Below are positions 52,809 through 60,287 of a stretch of 64,000 nucleotides of DNA, piece after piece; positions within the stretch are counted from its first letter, which is position 1, and every line of letters begins with the position of its first letter. Under the pieces are notes generated by a model, which made no database searches, was not told the DNA's origin, and was given only the letters and a program-made list of their open reading frames with translations. Where the stretch lies: contig CBDBUY010000009.1 in NCBI GenBank assembly GCA_965212145.1, forward strand, positions 806,001-870,000, written 5' to 3'. The DNA is from JAAEPI01 sp965212145. GTDB taxonomy: Bacteria > Bacteroidota > Bacteroidia > Cytophagales > Cyclobacteriaceae. The position numbers and the translations under genes are program-made.

Positions 52809-53947
52809 AACCATTTCTTTCTTTTGAAATAAATGATGCTGACAAGCGCCACAGCCACCATAGCGCCCACGGTAACAAAATATCCGTTTCTATATCCCAA
52901 TTCAGGGATGTATTCGAAGTTCATCCCATAGATCCCGGCAATGAACGTCAGGGGAATGAAAATAACCGACAAAATGGTCAATGTCTTCATCACTTCATTT
53001 AGCCGGTGACTCTGTAAACTGAAGAAGAGATTCGTGGCACTTTCCAGACGAGTAAGATCATTGTCAATGAGGTCGCCCAAGTAAGCGGTTTGTTCTTTCA
53101 GCTCAGAAAAGTATTTCTGACTATCTGCTTTGATGATATTGGTGTCCATGCTCTGAATTTGATAAAGCGCCTCCCGCAGGTTGGCAAGTGAGCGCCGCAT
53201 TCGAAACAGCTGAGTTTTCCGAAGTTCTATTTCTTCCAGATGGTTCGGTCGAGCTTCGTCCCATTTGGCTTCCAGAATTTCCTTAGAACTCTCAATGATA
53301 TCTTCGTACGTCAGGTAATAATTGTCTACGATGCTCTCAAGCAGTAAGAACAAGAGGTAATCCGTTCCATTGCTCCGCACTTGGCCAACTTTTCGCTCAA
53401 TCCTTTCGCGCACATGGTCGAAGTGATCACCGACCTTTTCCTGAAGACTCCATACAAAATTCTCTGACACGACAAACATCATTTGTTCCAACACGACCGT
53501 ATGCTCGGAAGACGGATGGATGCTTTTGGCTGTGAAAAAGAAACTGTTTTTCAGAGTCACCACCTTGGTACGGTGCGACGCATCACTGATGAGGTTACTC
53601 AGGAATGGATCAAGCGAATTTTCTTTAATGATCCGGTCGATCTGCTTTGGGTATTGGATTCCATACAAATTAAACCAGGTGACTTTTCCAGATTCCTGAA
53701 GCGTTAATTCTTCAATGCTTTTGATTTCCGATTTAGCGCACTCCGTGGCATTAAACCGAAACATTTCTGCATTCTCCGCAAAAACAAGTTTGGGCTCCTC
53801 GGTTTCCGGCATGAATTCCACCTGCTTTCTTTTTCGTCTTAGCGGAGGAAGGTTTTGAGTCACCAGTTTACTGATATTTAGAAAGTCTTTGTTGGGGCGG
53901 TACTTCATGGAAATCGATTCTTCAGGCAAAAGGTAAAATGAATCCAT
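52805..53947 (-). CDS. corA: CorA-family magnesium/cobalt transporter
   Basis: The 380-residue product has a cytoplasmic N-domain, a long helix (about 250-315) and two C-terminal membrane helices with the pore motif YGMNFEYIPEL (about 342). It forms a pentameric divalent-cation channel. The first Met at 53947 is only 10 bp from the tatD start on the other strand; MKYRPNKD at 53908 is another possible start. It is convergent with the deacetylase gene, whose end it overlaps by 4 bp. Confidence 0.92.
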   Translation of the reverse strand: MDSFYLLPEESISMKYRPNKDFLNISKLVTQNLPPLRRKRKQVEFMPETEEPKLVFAENAEMFRFNATECAKSEIKSIEELTLQESGKVTWFNLYGIQYPKQIDRIIKENSLDPFLSNLISDASHRTKVVTLKNSFFFTAKSIHPSSEHTVVLEQMMFVVSENFVWSLQEKVGDHFDHVRERIERKVGQVRSNGTDYLLFLLLESIVDNYYLTYEDIIESSKEILEAKWDEARPNHLEEIELRKTQLFRMRRSLANLREALYQIQSMDTNIIKADSQKYFSELKEQTAYLGDLIDNDLTRLESATNLFFSLQSHRLNEVMKTLTILSVIFIPLTFIAGIYGMNFEYIPELGYRNGYFVTVGAMVAVALVSIIYFKRKKWF

Positions 53948-53957
53948 CAGAATCTAT

Positions 53958-54755
53958 ATGGGCACCTTATTTTTGTTTGACAACACCAACCCATTGATAG
54001 ATACCCACGCCCACATATACCTCGAACATTTCCAGGATGATTTTGACGAAATGATCCATTCGGCTCAATCCGCCGGTGTGGAAAAAATCCTCATGCCCAA
54101 CATTGACTCATCGACATTCGAATCAATGATGGGACTGGCCAAAACCCATTCGTTTTGTCTGCCTATGATGGGGCTGCATCCCTGCTCGGTGAAAGCTGAC
54201 TACAAGCAGGAGCTCAAATTCGTGGAGGAAAATTTGGATAAAGGTGGTTTCATAGCTGTAGGGGAAATGGGGACGGATCTTTATTGGGACAGGACGTTTT
54301 GGGAAGAGCAAAAGGCGGCATTTAATGCGCAGTGCCAAATGGCCTTGCATCATAAGTTGCCGATCGTGATTCATTGCAGGGAAACAATTCTGGAAACAAT
54401 CGACTTGGTCAGACCTTGGGCGGCAAAAGGCTTGAGCGGGGTTTTTCATTGTTTCACCGGTTCGGTGGAACAGGCTGAGCAAATCACCGGAATGGATTTT
54501 TACTTGGGGCTGGGAGGGGTGACCACTTTCAAGAATGGTGGGATGGACAAGGTAGTCCCACATTTGGATCGAGATAAGGTTGTGTTAGAAACGGACGCAC
54601 CTTACTTAACACCTGCACCTCATCGAGGCAAAAGAAATGAACCGGCCTATGTTCGAATGGTGGGAGAAAAGGTTGCTGAGTTCTGGGAGACGGATTTAGA
54701 AGAAGTCGATCGAATTACCACCGCCAATGCGGTAAAGCTTTTTAAACTGACATGA
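53958..54755 (+). CDS. tatD: TatD-family metal-dependent hydrolase
   Basis: The 265-residue product has the TatD barrel motifs: IDTHAHIYLEHF (metal HxH), GLHPCSV, AVGEMGTDLYWD, PIVIHCRE, GVFHCFTGS and ETDAPYLTPAPHRGKRNEP. The family has DNase activity in DNA repair and apoptosis-like decay. The conserved part starts at LIDTHAH, so the first 12 codons (MGTLFLFDNTNP) are an extension, and TTG at 53994 could be the true start. It overlaps ansA by ATGA. Confidence 0.95.
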   Translation: MGTLFLFDNTNPLIDTHAHIYLEHFQDDFDEMIHSAQSAGVEKILMPNIDSSTFESMMGLAKTHSFCLPMMGLHPCSVKADYKQELKFVEENLDKGGFIAVGEMGTDLYWDRTFWEEQKAAFNAQCQMALHHKLPIVIHCRETILETIDLVRPWAAKGLSGVFHCFTGSVEQAEQITGMDFYLGLGGVTTFKNGGMDKVVPHLDRDKVVLETDAPYLTPAPHRGKRNEPAYVRMVGEKVAEFWETDLEEVDRITTANAVKLFKLT

Positions 54756-55810
54756 AATACAAAATCGTCAATATCGAATCATCAGCCAAAGCCCGGGCCT
54801 CAGTCCTCATCATCTATACTGGTGGAACCTTTGGGATGGTGAAGGATGAAAAAGGCTCCTTGGCTCCATTTAACTTTGGGAAAGTAATTGAACGTTTGCC
54901 TGAGCTGAGATCGTTGGACCTCAAACTAACCGTCATCTCTTTTCCCCAACCAATCGATTCTTCGAACGTGTCACCAAATGATTGGCGAGATCTCGGATAT
55001 ATAATTGAAGAAAATTACAGCCAGTACGATGGGTTTGTAGTCTTGCACGGGACTGATACCATGGCCTACACAGCCTCTGCCTTGAGCTTTATGCTCCAAG
55101 GCCTGAACAAGCCGGTGATTTTCACTGGTGCACAAATCCCCATTGGGTCTATCAGATCAGATGCTAGAGAGAATTTGATTACGTCCTTGGAAATAGCTTC
55201 AGCTCAAATCGATGGCCAACCTAGAGTCTCGGAGGTCTGTATCTTTTTCAACTTCGTGCTGCTTCGAGCAAACAGATCGCAAAAAGTCAACAGCAGCACC
55301 TTCTCGGCATTCCATTCTGAAAATTACCCGCCTCTTGCTGAATCGGGAATAACCATCGAATTCAATGAAGCTGCCTTGTTGCCTTATCGAAATTCGAAAC
55401 TGATGGTAGCTGCGGATTTTGACGCCAACGTTGCGATTCTCAAAATCTTCCCCGGAATTCAGCAAGCGGTTGTTAATTCGATATTATCAACACAGGAATT
55501 GAAGGGGGTGATTTTGGAAACTTTCGGATCTGGAAATACTATGCAATCTGAATGGTTTTTGGATAGTATCCGGCAAGCCATAGATCAGGGCCTGATCATT
55601 ATTAATGTGAGCCAGTGTTTGGGTGGGACAGTAACACAAGGAAAGTATGAGACCAGCATTGCTTTGAAAGAAATGGGTGTGATCTCCGGTAGAGACTTAA
55701 CCACAGAAGCCGCGTTGACTAAGCTAATGTGGTTGCTAGGGGCTAAGAAAGACAAGACCTTTGTCGAAGCGAAGCTATCTGAATCGATTGTCGGAGAGAT
55801 GAGTTCTTAG
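54752..55810 (+). CDS. ansA: Type I L-asparaginase
   Basis: The 352-residue product has the asparaginase active-site motifs IIYTGGTFGMV (Thr nucleophile) and VVLHGTDTMAYTASALSFML. It lacks a signal peptide, as expected of the cytoplasmic low-affinity type. It converts asparagine to aspartate and ammonia. Its ATG overlaps the tatD stop by 4 bp. Its stop codon lies inside the first, degenerate copy of the tRNA-Ser-end-like motif (55810-55825), so the repeat array reaches the gene's end. Confidence 0.95.
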   Translation: MKYKIVNIESSAKARASVLIIYTGGTFGMVKDEKGSLAPFNFGKVIERLPELRSLDLKLTVISFPQPIDSSNVSPNDWRDLGYIIEENYSQYDGFVVLHGTDTMAYTASALSFMLQGLNKPVIFTGAQIPIGSIRSDARENLITSLEIASAQIDGQPRVSEVCIFFNFVLLRANRSQKVNSSTFSAFHSENYPPLAESGITIEFNEAALLPYRNSKLMVAADFDANVAILKIFPGIQQAVVNSILSTQELKGVILETFGSGNTMQSEWFLDSIRQAIDQGLIIINVSQCLGGTVTQGKYETSIALKEMGVISGRDLTTEAALTKLMWLLGAKKDKTFVEAKLSESIVGEMSS

Positions 55811-56126
55811 CGGAGATAGAGATTTCCTGCGTTGCTCCCTGATGGGTTGACTTCAGTTAAAATCCTGATATTTCGTATCGTTCAACTCATTCCTTTCAAC
55901 TTACGAGCAAGCTCGAGTTGAAATTCCTTTCGTTGAATTCGCTAGGTCGGATTTTAACTTGCGGAGAGAGAGGGATTAGCTGAAGCTGATCCCAAAGGAG
56001 GGAGATTCAAGTAAAACCCGATTCTTCGAATCGCCTGCTCCATTCCATCCAACCTTTGAGCAAGCTCAGGTTGGACCCCATTTCGCAAACCACTTTGTGG
56101 GTTTTACTTGCGGAGAGAGAGGGATT
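55810..56126 (-). repeat. Tandem array of tRNA-Ser 3'-end copies and covarying structured units
   Basis: The motif GCGGAGAGAGAGGGATT occurs at 56110 (the real tRNA-Ser 3' end) and again, identical, at 55961. A degenerate copy lies at 55810. Spacings are 151 and 149 bp. Between copies lie two related units. Each is closed by an 11-bp inverted repeat (55855-55865 with 55949-55959; 56009-56019 with 56099-56109) and holds a small hairpin (55867-55879; 56019-56033) and a longer hairpin tipped by GAGCAAGCTC (55894-55923; 56048-56075). Several stem positions differ on both sides and keep pairing, so the structure itself is conserved. No reading frame is convincing here. Confidence 0.85.
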
Positions 56127-56197
56127 CGAACCCTCGATACGGTTTCCCGCATACACGCTTTCCAAGCGTGCGCCTTCAGCCACTCGGCCACCTCTCC
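56111..56197 (-). tRNA. tRNA-Ser (anticodon GGA)
   Basis: The 87-nt class II cloverleaf has acceptor stem GGAGAGG/TCTCTCC with discriminator G, D arm GCCGAGTGGCTGAAGGC, anticodon loop CTTGGAAAG with anticodon GGA (reading TCC/TCT), a long variable arm and T arm GAGGGTTCGAATCCCTC. CCA is not encoded. Its 3' end is followed, one base later, by the closing stem of a structured repeat unit. Confidence 0.95.
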
Positions 56198-56442
56198 GGA
56201 TTTGCCTATAAAGCGGCCGCAAAGAAATCACCTTTTATAAGGTTTTGCAAATCGATTAAATCATTCAATGGATCAGGCTGCATCCTCAAGAAAAAACAGT
56301 CTTTTCGTCCCAAGATTTTGAGGTTATTTCACCTATTCCGTAGAAAAAATGAAATTTTAGACTACTTTCAAGCCCTAGTTTCATGAAGACATATAAATTT
56401 ACGAATTCACAACTTAAGAACGTTTAACGAAAGAATAACCTA

Positions 56443-57288
56443 ATGAAAAAGTTACTGACTTTATTGATGCTTGCCGGGGTGTTTACATTCAGCACCGTAA
56501 ATGTTTATGCACAGGATGCAGACACAACGGCGACTGACACGACTGAGATGGCCATGGAAGAGCCCATGGAAGAGGATGCAGGTTTTGCAGACGAATCGAC
56601 TGATTCTGCAGCAGATATGGCTGAGGAAGTTTCGGATGAGCCGGCACTAGCAGAGAATGAAGGTTTCCACAATGCTGTGAAGAAACAATTCATCGATGGT
56701 GGACCGACCTTCATGGGAATCGTACTTGTTTGTTTGATTCTTGGTTTGGCTATCGCCATTGAAAGAATCATCACCCTAAACCTTGCGACTACTAATACTC
56801 AAAAATTACTTGAGGACGTAGAGAATGCAATGGCAACTGGTGGTGTCGATGCAGCGAAAGAAGTAACTAAAAATACAAGAGGCCCAGTAGCTTCAATTTT
56901 CACTCAAGGATTGATGAGAATGAGTGAAGGAATCGAAATGGTAGAAAAGTCTATCATCGCTTACGGTTCTGTGGAGATGGGTAAACTGGAAAGAGGAATG
57001 GTTTGGATTTCACTTTTCATCTCACTTGCTCCGATGCTTGGTTTCATGGGAACAGTAATCGGTATGATTGAGGCCTTTGATGCGATTGCAGAAGCAGGAG
57101 ATGTAAATCCTGGATTGGTTGCGACTGGTATTAAAGTGGCACTCTTGACAACAGTTGGTGGTTTGATTGTGGCTGTAATCCTTCAGCTTTTCTACAACTA
57201 CCTAGTAGCGAAAATCGATTCGCTTGTGAACAACATGGAGGATGCTTCTATCTCTTTGGTAGATATCCTTGTAAAGCATAAAGGTTAA
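56443..57288 (+). CDS. exbB: MotA/TolQ/ExbB proton channel protein with acidic N-terminal extension
   Basis: The 281-residue product begins with a signal peptide (cleavage near VYAQD, residue 23) and then an acidic, Ala/Glu/Asp/Thr-rich stretch (about 24-70) outside the membrane. The ExbB core follows: TM1 (about 90-112), a cytoplasmic loop with GPVASIFTQGLMRMSEGIE, and TM2/TM3 (about 180-260) with SLFISLAPMLGFMGTVIGMI and ATGIKVALLTTVGGLIV. It forms the proton-driven stator with the two ExbD proteins encoded downstream. A 245-bp gap without genes precedes it (56198-56442), holding presumably its promoter; I see no other feature there. Confidence 0.9.
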   Translation: MKKLLTLLMLAGVFTFSTVNVYAQDADTTATDTTEMAMEEPMEEDAGFADESTDSAADMAEEVSDEPALAENEGFHNAVKKQFIDGGPTFMGIVLVCLILGLAIAIERIITLNLATTNTQKLLEDVENAMATGGVDAAKEVTKNTRGPVASIFTQGLMRMSEGIEMVEKSIIAYGSVEMGKLERGMVWISLFISLAPMLGFMGTVIGMIEAFDAIAEAGDVNPGLVATGIKVALLTTVGGLIVAVILQLFYNYLVAKIDSLVNNMEDASISLVDILVKHKG

Positions 57289-57306
57289 TCCCAAAACAGC
57301 TGAAAT

Positions 57307-57615
57307 ATGATTGACGCAGGATTAATTATAGCATACGTACTTATCGGCCTTTGCGCATTGACGGCAATTGTTTTGCCGCTGATCCAGGCCGCAGGAAACC
57401 CGGGATCTCTAAAGAAGATAGCAATATCAGTAGGAGGTCTAGTGGTTGTGTTTATTATCTGTTACGTTTTGGCTGGTGACAGCACGTACGGAAACAAAGA
57501 AGTAACGGCTGGTGCAGCCAAAAGAGTAGGCGCAGGACTGATCATGTTCTATGTCCTTTTGGTAGGAGCTTTTGTAACTATTTTGTACACTGAGATCACA
57601 AAAATCTCGAAGTAA
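57307..57615 (+). CDS. Small membrane protein of the ExbB/ExbD cluster, function unknown
   Basis: The 102-residue product has three membrane helices (about 5-25, 34-52, 75-97). Between helices 2 and 3 it has an exposed loop (AGDSTYGNKEVTAGAAKRVGAG). I recognise no named family. It lies 18 bp after exbB, and its stop overlaps the exbD start (TAATGG), so it is very probably made together with the channel. A structural or regulatory subunit of the proton channel is the simplest guess. Confidence 0.75.
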   Translation: MIDAGLIIAYVLIGLCALTAIVLPLIQAAGNPGSLKKIAISVGGLVVVFIICYVLAGDSTYGNKEVTAGAAKRVGAGLIMFYVLLVGAFVTILYTEITKISK

Positions 57616-58256
57616 TGGCTAGAAACTCAGGAAGAAAATTACCGGAAGTAAGCTCTGGATCGATGGCGGACATTGCGTTCCTGCTATTAATTTTCTTTTT
57701 GGTTACAACTACCATCGCAAATGATAAGGGGATCACATTGTTGCTCCCTCCACCTGACAATGAGCAAGAAGATATCGATGTTGATATTCAACAGAGAAAC
57801 ATCTTTAAAATTCTAGCCAACTCAAGTGACCAATTGCTGGTAGAGGATGAACCTTACACGAAAGATCCAAGTAACCTGAAAGAAGAGGTGAAGCAGTTTA
57901 TTCTAAATTTTGGTAAGCGCCCGATGAGCGAAGAGGCTGCCAGAGTTTACAATTCCTTTCCACCAGAGCTTAAGAAATATGTGCAGGACAATGGGGGTGA
58001 TCCCAATTCTTCTGATTCACCGTTGAGCTTGAAGTCGGTTGTTTCATTTAAGGTACAACGAGGTACTTCTTATGAGCTGTATATTGACGTGCTCGATGCT
58101 GTAAATGGGGCATACAACGAAGTATATGGTGCACGAGTAGGCTTAACTGCCGAGGAGTTTTTAGCGTTGGATAAGCGAGATGAAACTCAGAAAGCAATCT
58201 ACGAGAGAGCCAGAGACGGAATTCCTAGAGCAATTTCAATAGCTAAACCAGATTGA
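57615..58256 (+). CDS. exbD: ExbD/TolR-family biopolymer transport protein, first copy
   Basis: The 213-residue product has a short basic cytoplasmic start (MARNSGRKLPEVSSGSM), one membrane helix with the proton-carrying Asp in MADIAFLLLIFFLVTTT (about 18-34), and a periplasmic domain. The periplasmic part is longer than usual, with an insertion (about 85-130; MSEEAARVYNSFPPELKKYV). It pairs with ExbB and couples the proton gradient to TonB or another outer-membrane process. Confidence 0.92.
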   Translation: MARNSGRKLPEVSSGSMADIAFLLLIFFLVTTTIANDKGITLLLPPPDNEQEDIDVDIQQRNIFKILANSSDQLLVEDEPYTKDPSNLKEEVKQFILNFGKRPMSEEAARVYNSFPPELKKYVQDNGGDPNSSDSPLSLKSVVSFKVQRGTSYELYIDVLDAVNGAYNEVYGARVGLTAEEFLALDKRDETQKAIYERARDGIPRAISIAKPD

Positions 58257-58257
58257 T

Positions 58258-58725
58258 ATGAGCGGACATAAGTTTAAGAAAAAGAACAAGTCAGAGCCGG
58301 ATATCCCGACTGCTGCATTGCCCGATATCATATTCATGCTATTGTTCTTCTTCATGGTTACGACTGTGATGAGAGAGCAGGAGATTATGGTGAAGCAAAG
58401 ATTGCCCAAGGCGACTCAGTTGACGAAAATTGAAAGAAAGTCGTTGGTGAGTTACATTTACATTGGTGAGCCTACGAATACTTCTCTTTTCGGTAGCGAA
58501 CCGAGGATACAAACGAATGATGTGTTTGTTGATAAGAATGATATAGCTCGTTTCGTGAATAGAGAAAAAGATAAGCTGACAGAGGTGGAGAGAGATCAAA
58601 TCACCATGTCTCTGAAAGTTGATGAGGAAGTGAAAATGGGAATCATCACGGATGTGCAGGAGGAGCTTAGAAATGCCAATGCGAGGAAACTGCTTTATAG
58701 CACGCCTCCGGGTGTAAAGGAATAA
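58258..58725 (+). CDS. exbD: ExbD/TolR-family biopolymer transport protein, second copy
   Basis: The 155-residue product has a lysine-rich start (MSGHKFKKKNKSEPD), the membrane helix with Asp in ALPDIIFMLLFFFMVTTV (about 20-38) and a periplasmic domain. It differs strongly from the first copy, so the pair probably forms a heterodimer in the ExbB pore, as is common in Bacteroidota. It begins 1 bp after the first exbD stop and ends the operon. Confidence 0.92.
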   Translation: MSGHKFKKKNKSEPDIPTAALPDIIFMLLFFFMVTTVMREQEIMVKQRLPKATQLTKIERKSLVSYIYIGEPTNTSLFGSEPRIQTNDVFVDKNDIARFVNREKDKLTEVERDQITMSLKVDEEVKMGIITDVQEELRNANARKLLYSTPPGVKE

Positions 58726-58752
58726 TTAAACGTTGTTAAGTTAAGATAAATG

Positions 58753-58783
58753 GCCTCTCGTTTTAACGAGGGGCTTTTTTTAT
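58753..58783. terminator. Terminator between exbD and smpB
   Basis: The stem GCCTCTCGTT / AACGAGGGGC (one wobble) is followed by seven T on the plus strand. It ends the exbD operon, and its T-run overlaps the last codons of the convergent smpB gene. Confidence 0.85.
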
Positions 58784-59238
58784 TGTAAACGAGGATCGCC
58801 ACGCATGGTATCACGCTTCTTGATGCTCTCCCGTTTGTCGTAGATTTTCTTACCTCGCGCTAGGGCAATTTCCATTTTAGCAAAACCTCTGGAGCTGATA
58901 AAAACTCGGGTAGGAATAATCGTCAAACCTTTCTCTTCAGATTTGGATTTGAGCTTTTCCAGCTCCTTTTTCTTCAATAGCAATTTACGTTCTCGAGTCA
59001 GGTCGTGACTTCTGAAGCTGGCATTCTCGTATTGGTTGATCGTCATCCCTTTCACGTAAAGTTCTGCTCGATGAAAGTAGCAATGAGCTTCCTGGATACT
59101 GGCTTTTCCTTCTCTTAAGGACTTGATTTCAGTTCCTTGAAGAACCATCCCCGCCGTATAAGTCTCTACAAACTCGTACTCATATCGAGCCTTTCGGTTC
59201 TGAATCTTAATGGTATTGGAAAATCGCTTGGATGCCAT
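58780..59238 (-). CDS. smpB: SsrA-binding protein
   Basis: The 152-residue product matches SmpB: NRKARYEYEFVETYTAGMVLQGTEIKSLREGKASIQEAHC near the start, an OB-fold core with ELYVKGMTINQYENAS, and a basic C-terminal tail (KKIYDKRESIKKRD) that enters the ribosomal A site. It brings tmRNA to stalled ribosomes. The tmRNA gene is not in the window. It lies 8 bp downstream of tsaD, probably in one transcript. Confidence 0.97.
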   Translation of the reverse strand: MASKRFSNTIKIQNRKARYEYEFVETYTAGMVLQGTEIKSLREGKASIQEAHCYFHRAELYVKGMTINQYENASFRSHDLTRERKLLLKKKELEKLKSKSEEKGLTIIPTRVFISSRGFAKMEIALARGKKIYDKRESIKKRDTMRGDPRLQ

Positions 59239-59246
59239 GGCCTCAA

Positions 59247-60257
59247 TTATACAGATTGTGGTTCAACAAACGACATTCTGGGAAGCGGACTTTCATGAAG
59301 CGCACCGAATTTCTTTTTTTGAGCCATCAGGTATCCCGACATGGCGATCATCGCGGCATTGTCCGTGCAGTATTCAAAATTGGGTATGAATATTTCAGAG
59401 TCGTCATTGAGATCATTGAGTGCCTGCCTTAGTCCCGAATTAGCCGCCACACCACCTGCAATCGCTAGTTGATTAATGCCCTCTTTTTTTGCAGCCTTAA
59501 GAAACGGCTCCATGAGCATTTCTATAAGTGTAGACTGAATGGAAGCGCAGAGGTCATTAAGATTTTCTGTGATAAAATCCGGATTCGTAGCTATTTGCTT
59601 TCGTAAAAAATAAAGCACGGACGTTTTAATTCCGGAAAAAGAATAGTCCAATCCTGGCACATCAGATTTAGCAAAAGTGAATTTCTGTGGATCACCATCT
59701 TTCGCGAGTTTATCTACCATGGGTCCTCCGGGGTAGTCCAGCCCTAGCATCTTAGCACATTTGTCAAATGCCTCTCCAACTGCGTCATCAATAGTCTGAC
59801 CTAGAATTTCCATTTGGTCATAGTCGCTGACCTTGACGATTTGTGTGTGACCGCCACTAACGGTCAGGCAAAGAAATGGAAACGTAGGAGTAGGTTCCTC
59901 AATAAAGTGAGCCAGGACGTGCGCATGCATGTGATGAACAGGAATCACCGGAATGTTCAAAGCCATGGCCATAGATCGAGCCATGGAGCTTCCTACGAGC
60001 AATGCACCGAGCAAGCCGGGCCCACGTGTGTAAGCAATGGCATCAAGGTCGGAGCGATGAAGATTAGCTTCATTCAAAGCCTGTTCTACAACCGGAATAA
60101 TGTTCTGTTGATGAGCTCGCGAGGCGAGTTCAGGCACGACACCTCCATATGATTTATGGACGGCTTGTGTAGCGATTACATTATTGATTATTTTACCTTC
60201 GCGACAGATAGACGCTGAAGTTTCATCACAAGAAGATTCGATTCCGAGGACAGTCAT
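59247..60257 (-). CDS. tsaD: tRNA N6-threonylcarbamoyladenosine synthase subunit
   Basis: The 336-residue product starts VLGIESSCDETSASI and has the metal-binding VHHMHAHVLAHF, GPGLLGALLVG, VSGGHTQIVKV, DYPGGPMVDKLA and AGGVAANSGLRQ, the TsaD/Kae1 set. It transfers threonylcarbamoyl to A37 of ANN-decoding tRNAs with TsaB/TsaE. It is transcribed divergently from the tamB-like gene, with start codons only 12-30 bp apart. Confidence 0.97.
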   Translation of the reverse strand: MTVLGIESSCDETSASICREGKIINNVIATQAVHKSYGGVVPELASRAHQQNIIPVVEQALNEANLHRSDLDAIAYTRGPGLLGALLVGSSMARSMAMALNIPVIPVHHMHAHVLAHFIEEPTPTFPFLCLTVSGGHTQIVKVSDYDQMEILGQTIDDAVGEAFDKCAKMLGLDYPGGPMVDKLAKDGDPQKFTFAKSDVPGLDYSFSGIKTSVLYFLRKQIATNPDFITENLNDLCASIQSTLIEMLMEPFLKAAKKEGINQLAIAGGVAANSGLRQALNDLNDDSEIFIPNFEYCTDNAAMIAMSGYLMAQKKKFGALHESPLPRMSFVEPQSV

Positions 60258-60287
60258 ATTTTCGCAAAAATGCCTAAAAAGGTAGAT

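Noticed and set aside
56007..56231. Minus-strand open frame of 74 codons through tRNA-Ser
   Set aside because: It reads through the tRNA and the structured repeat, so coding is very unlikely.
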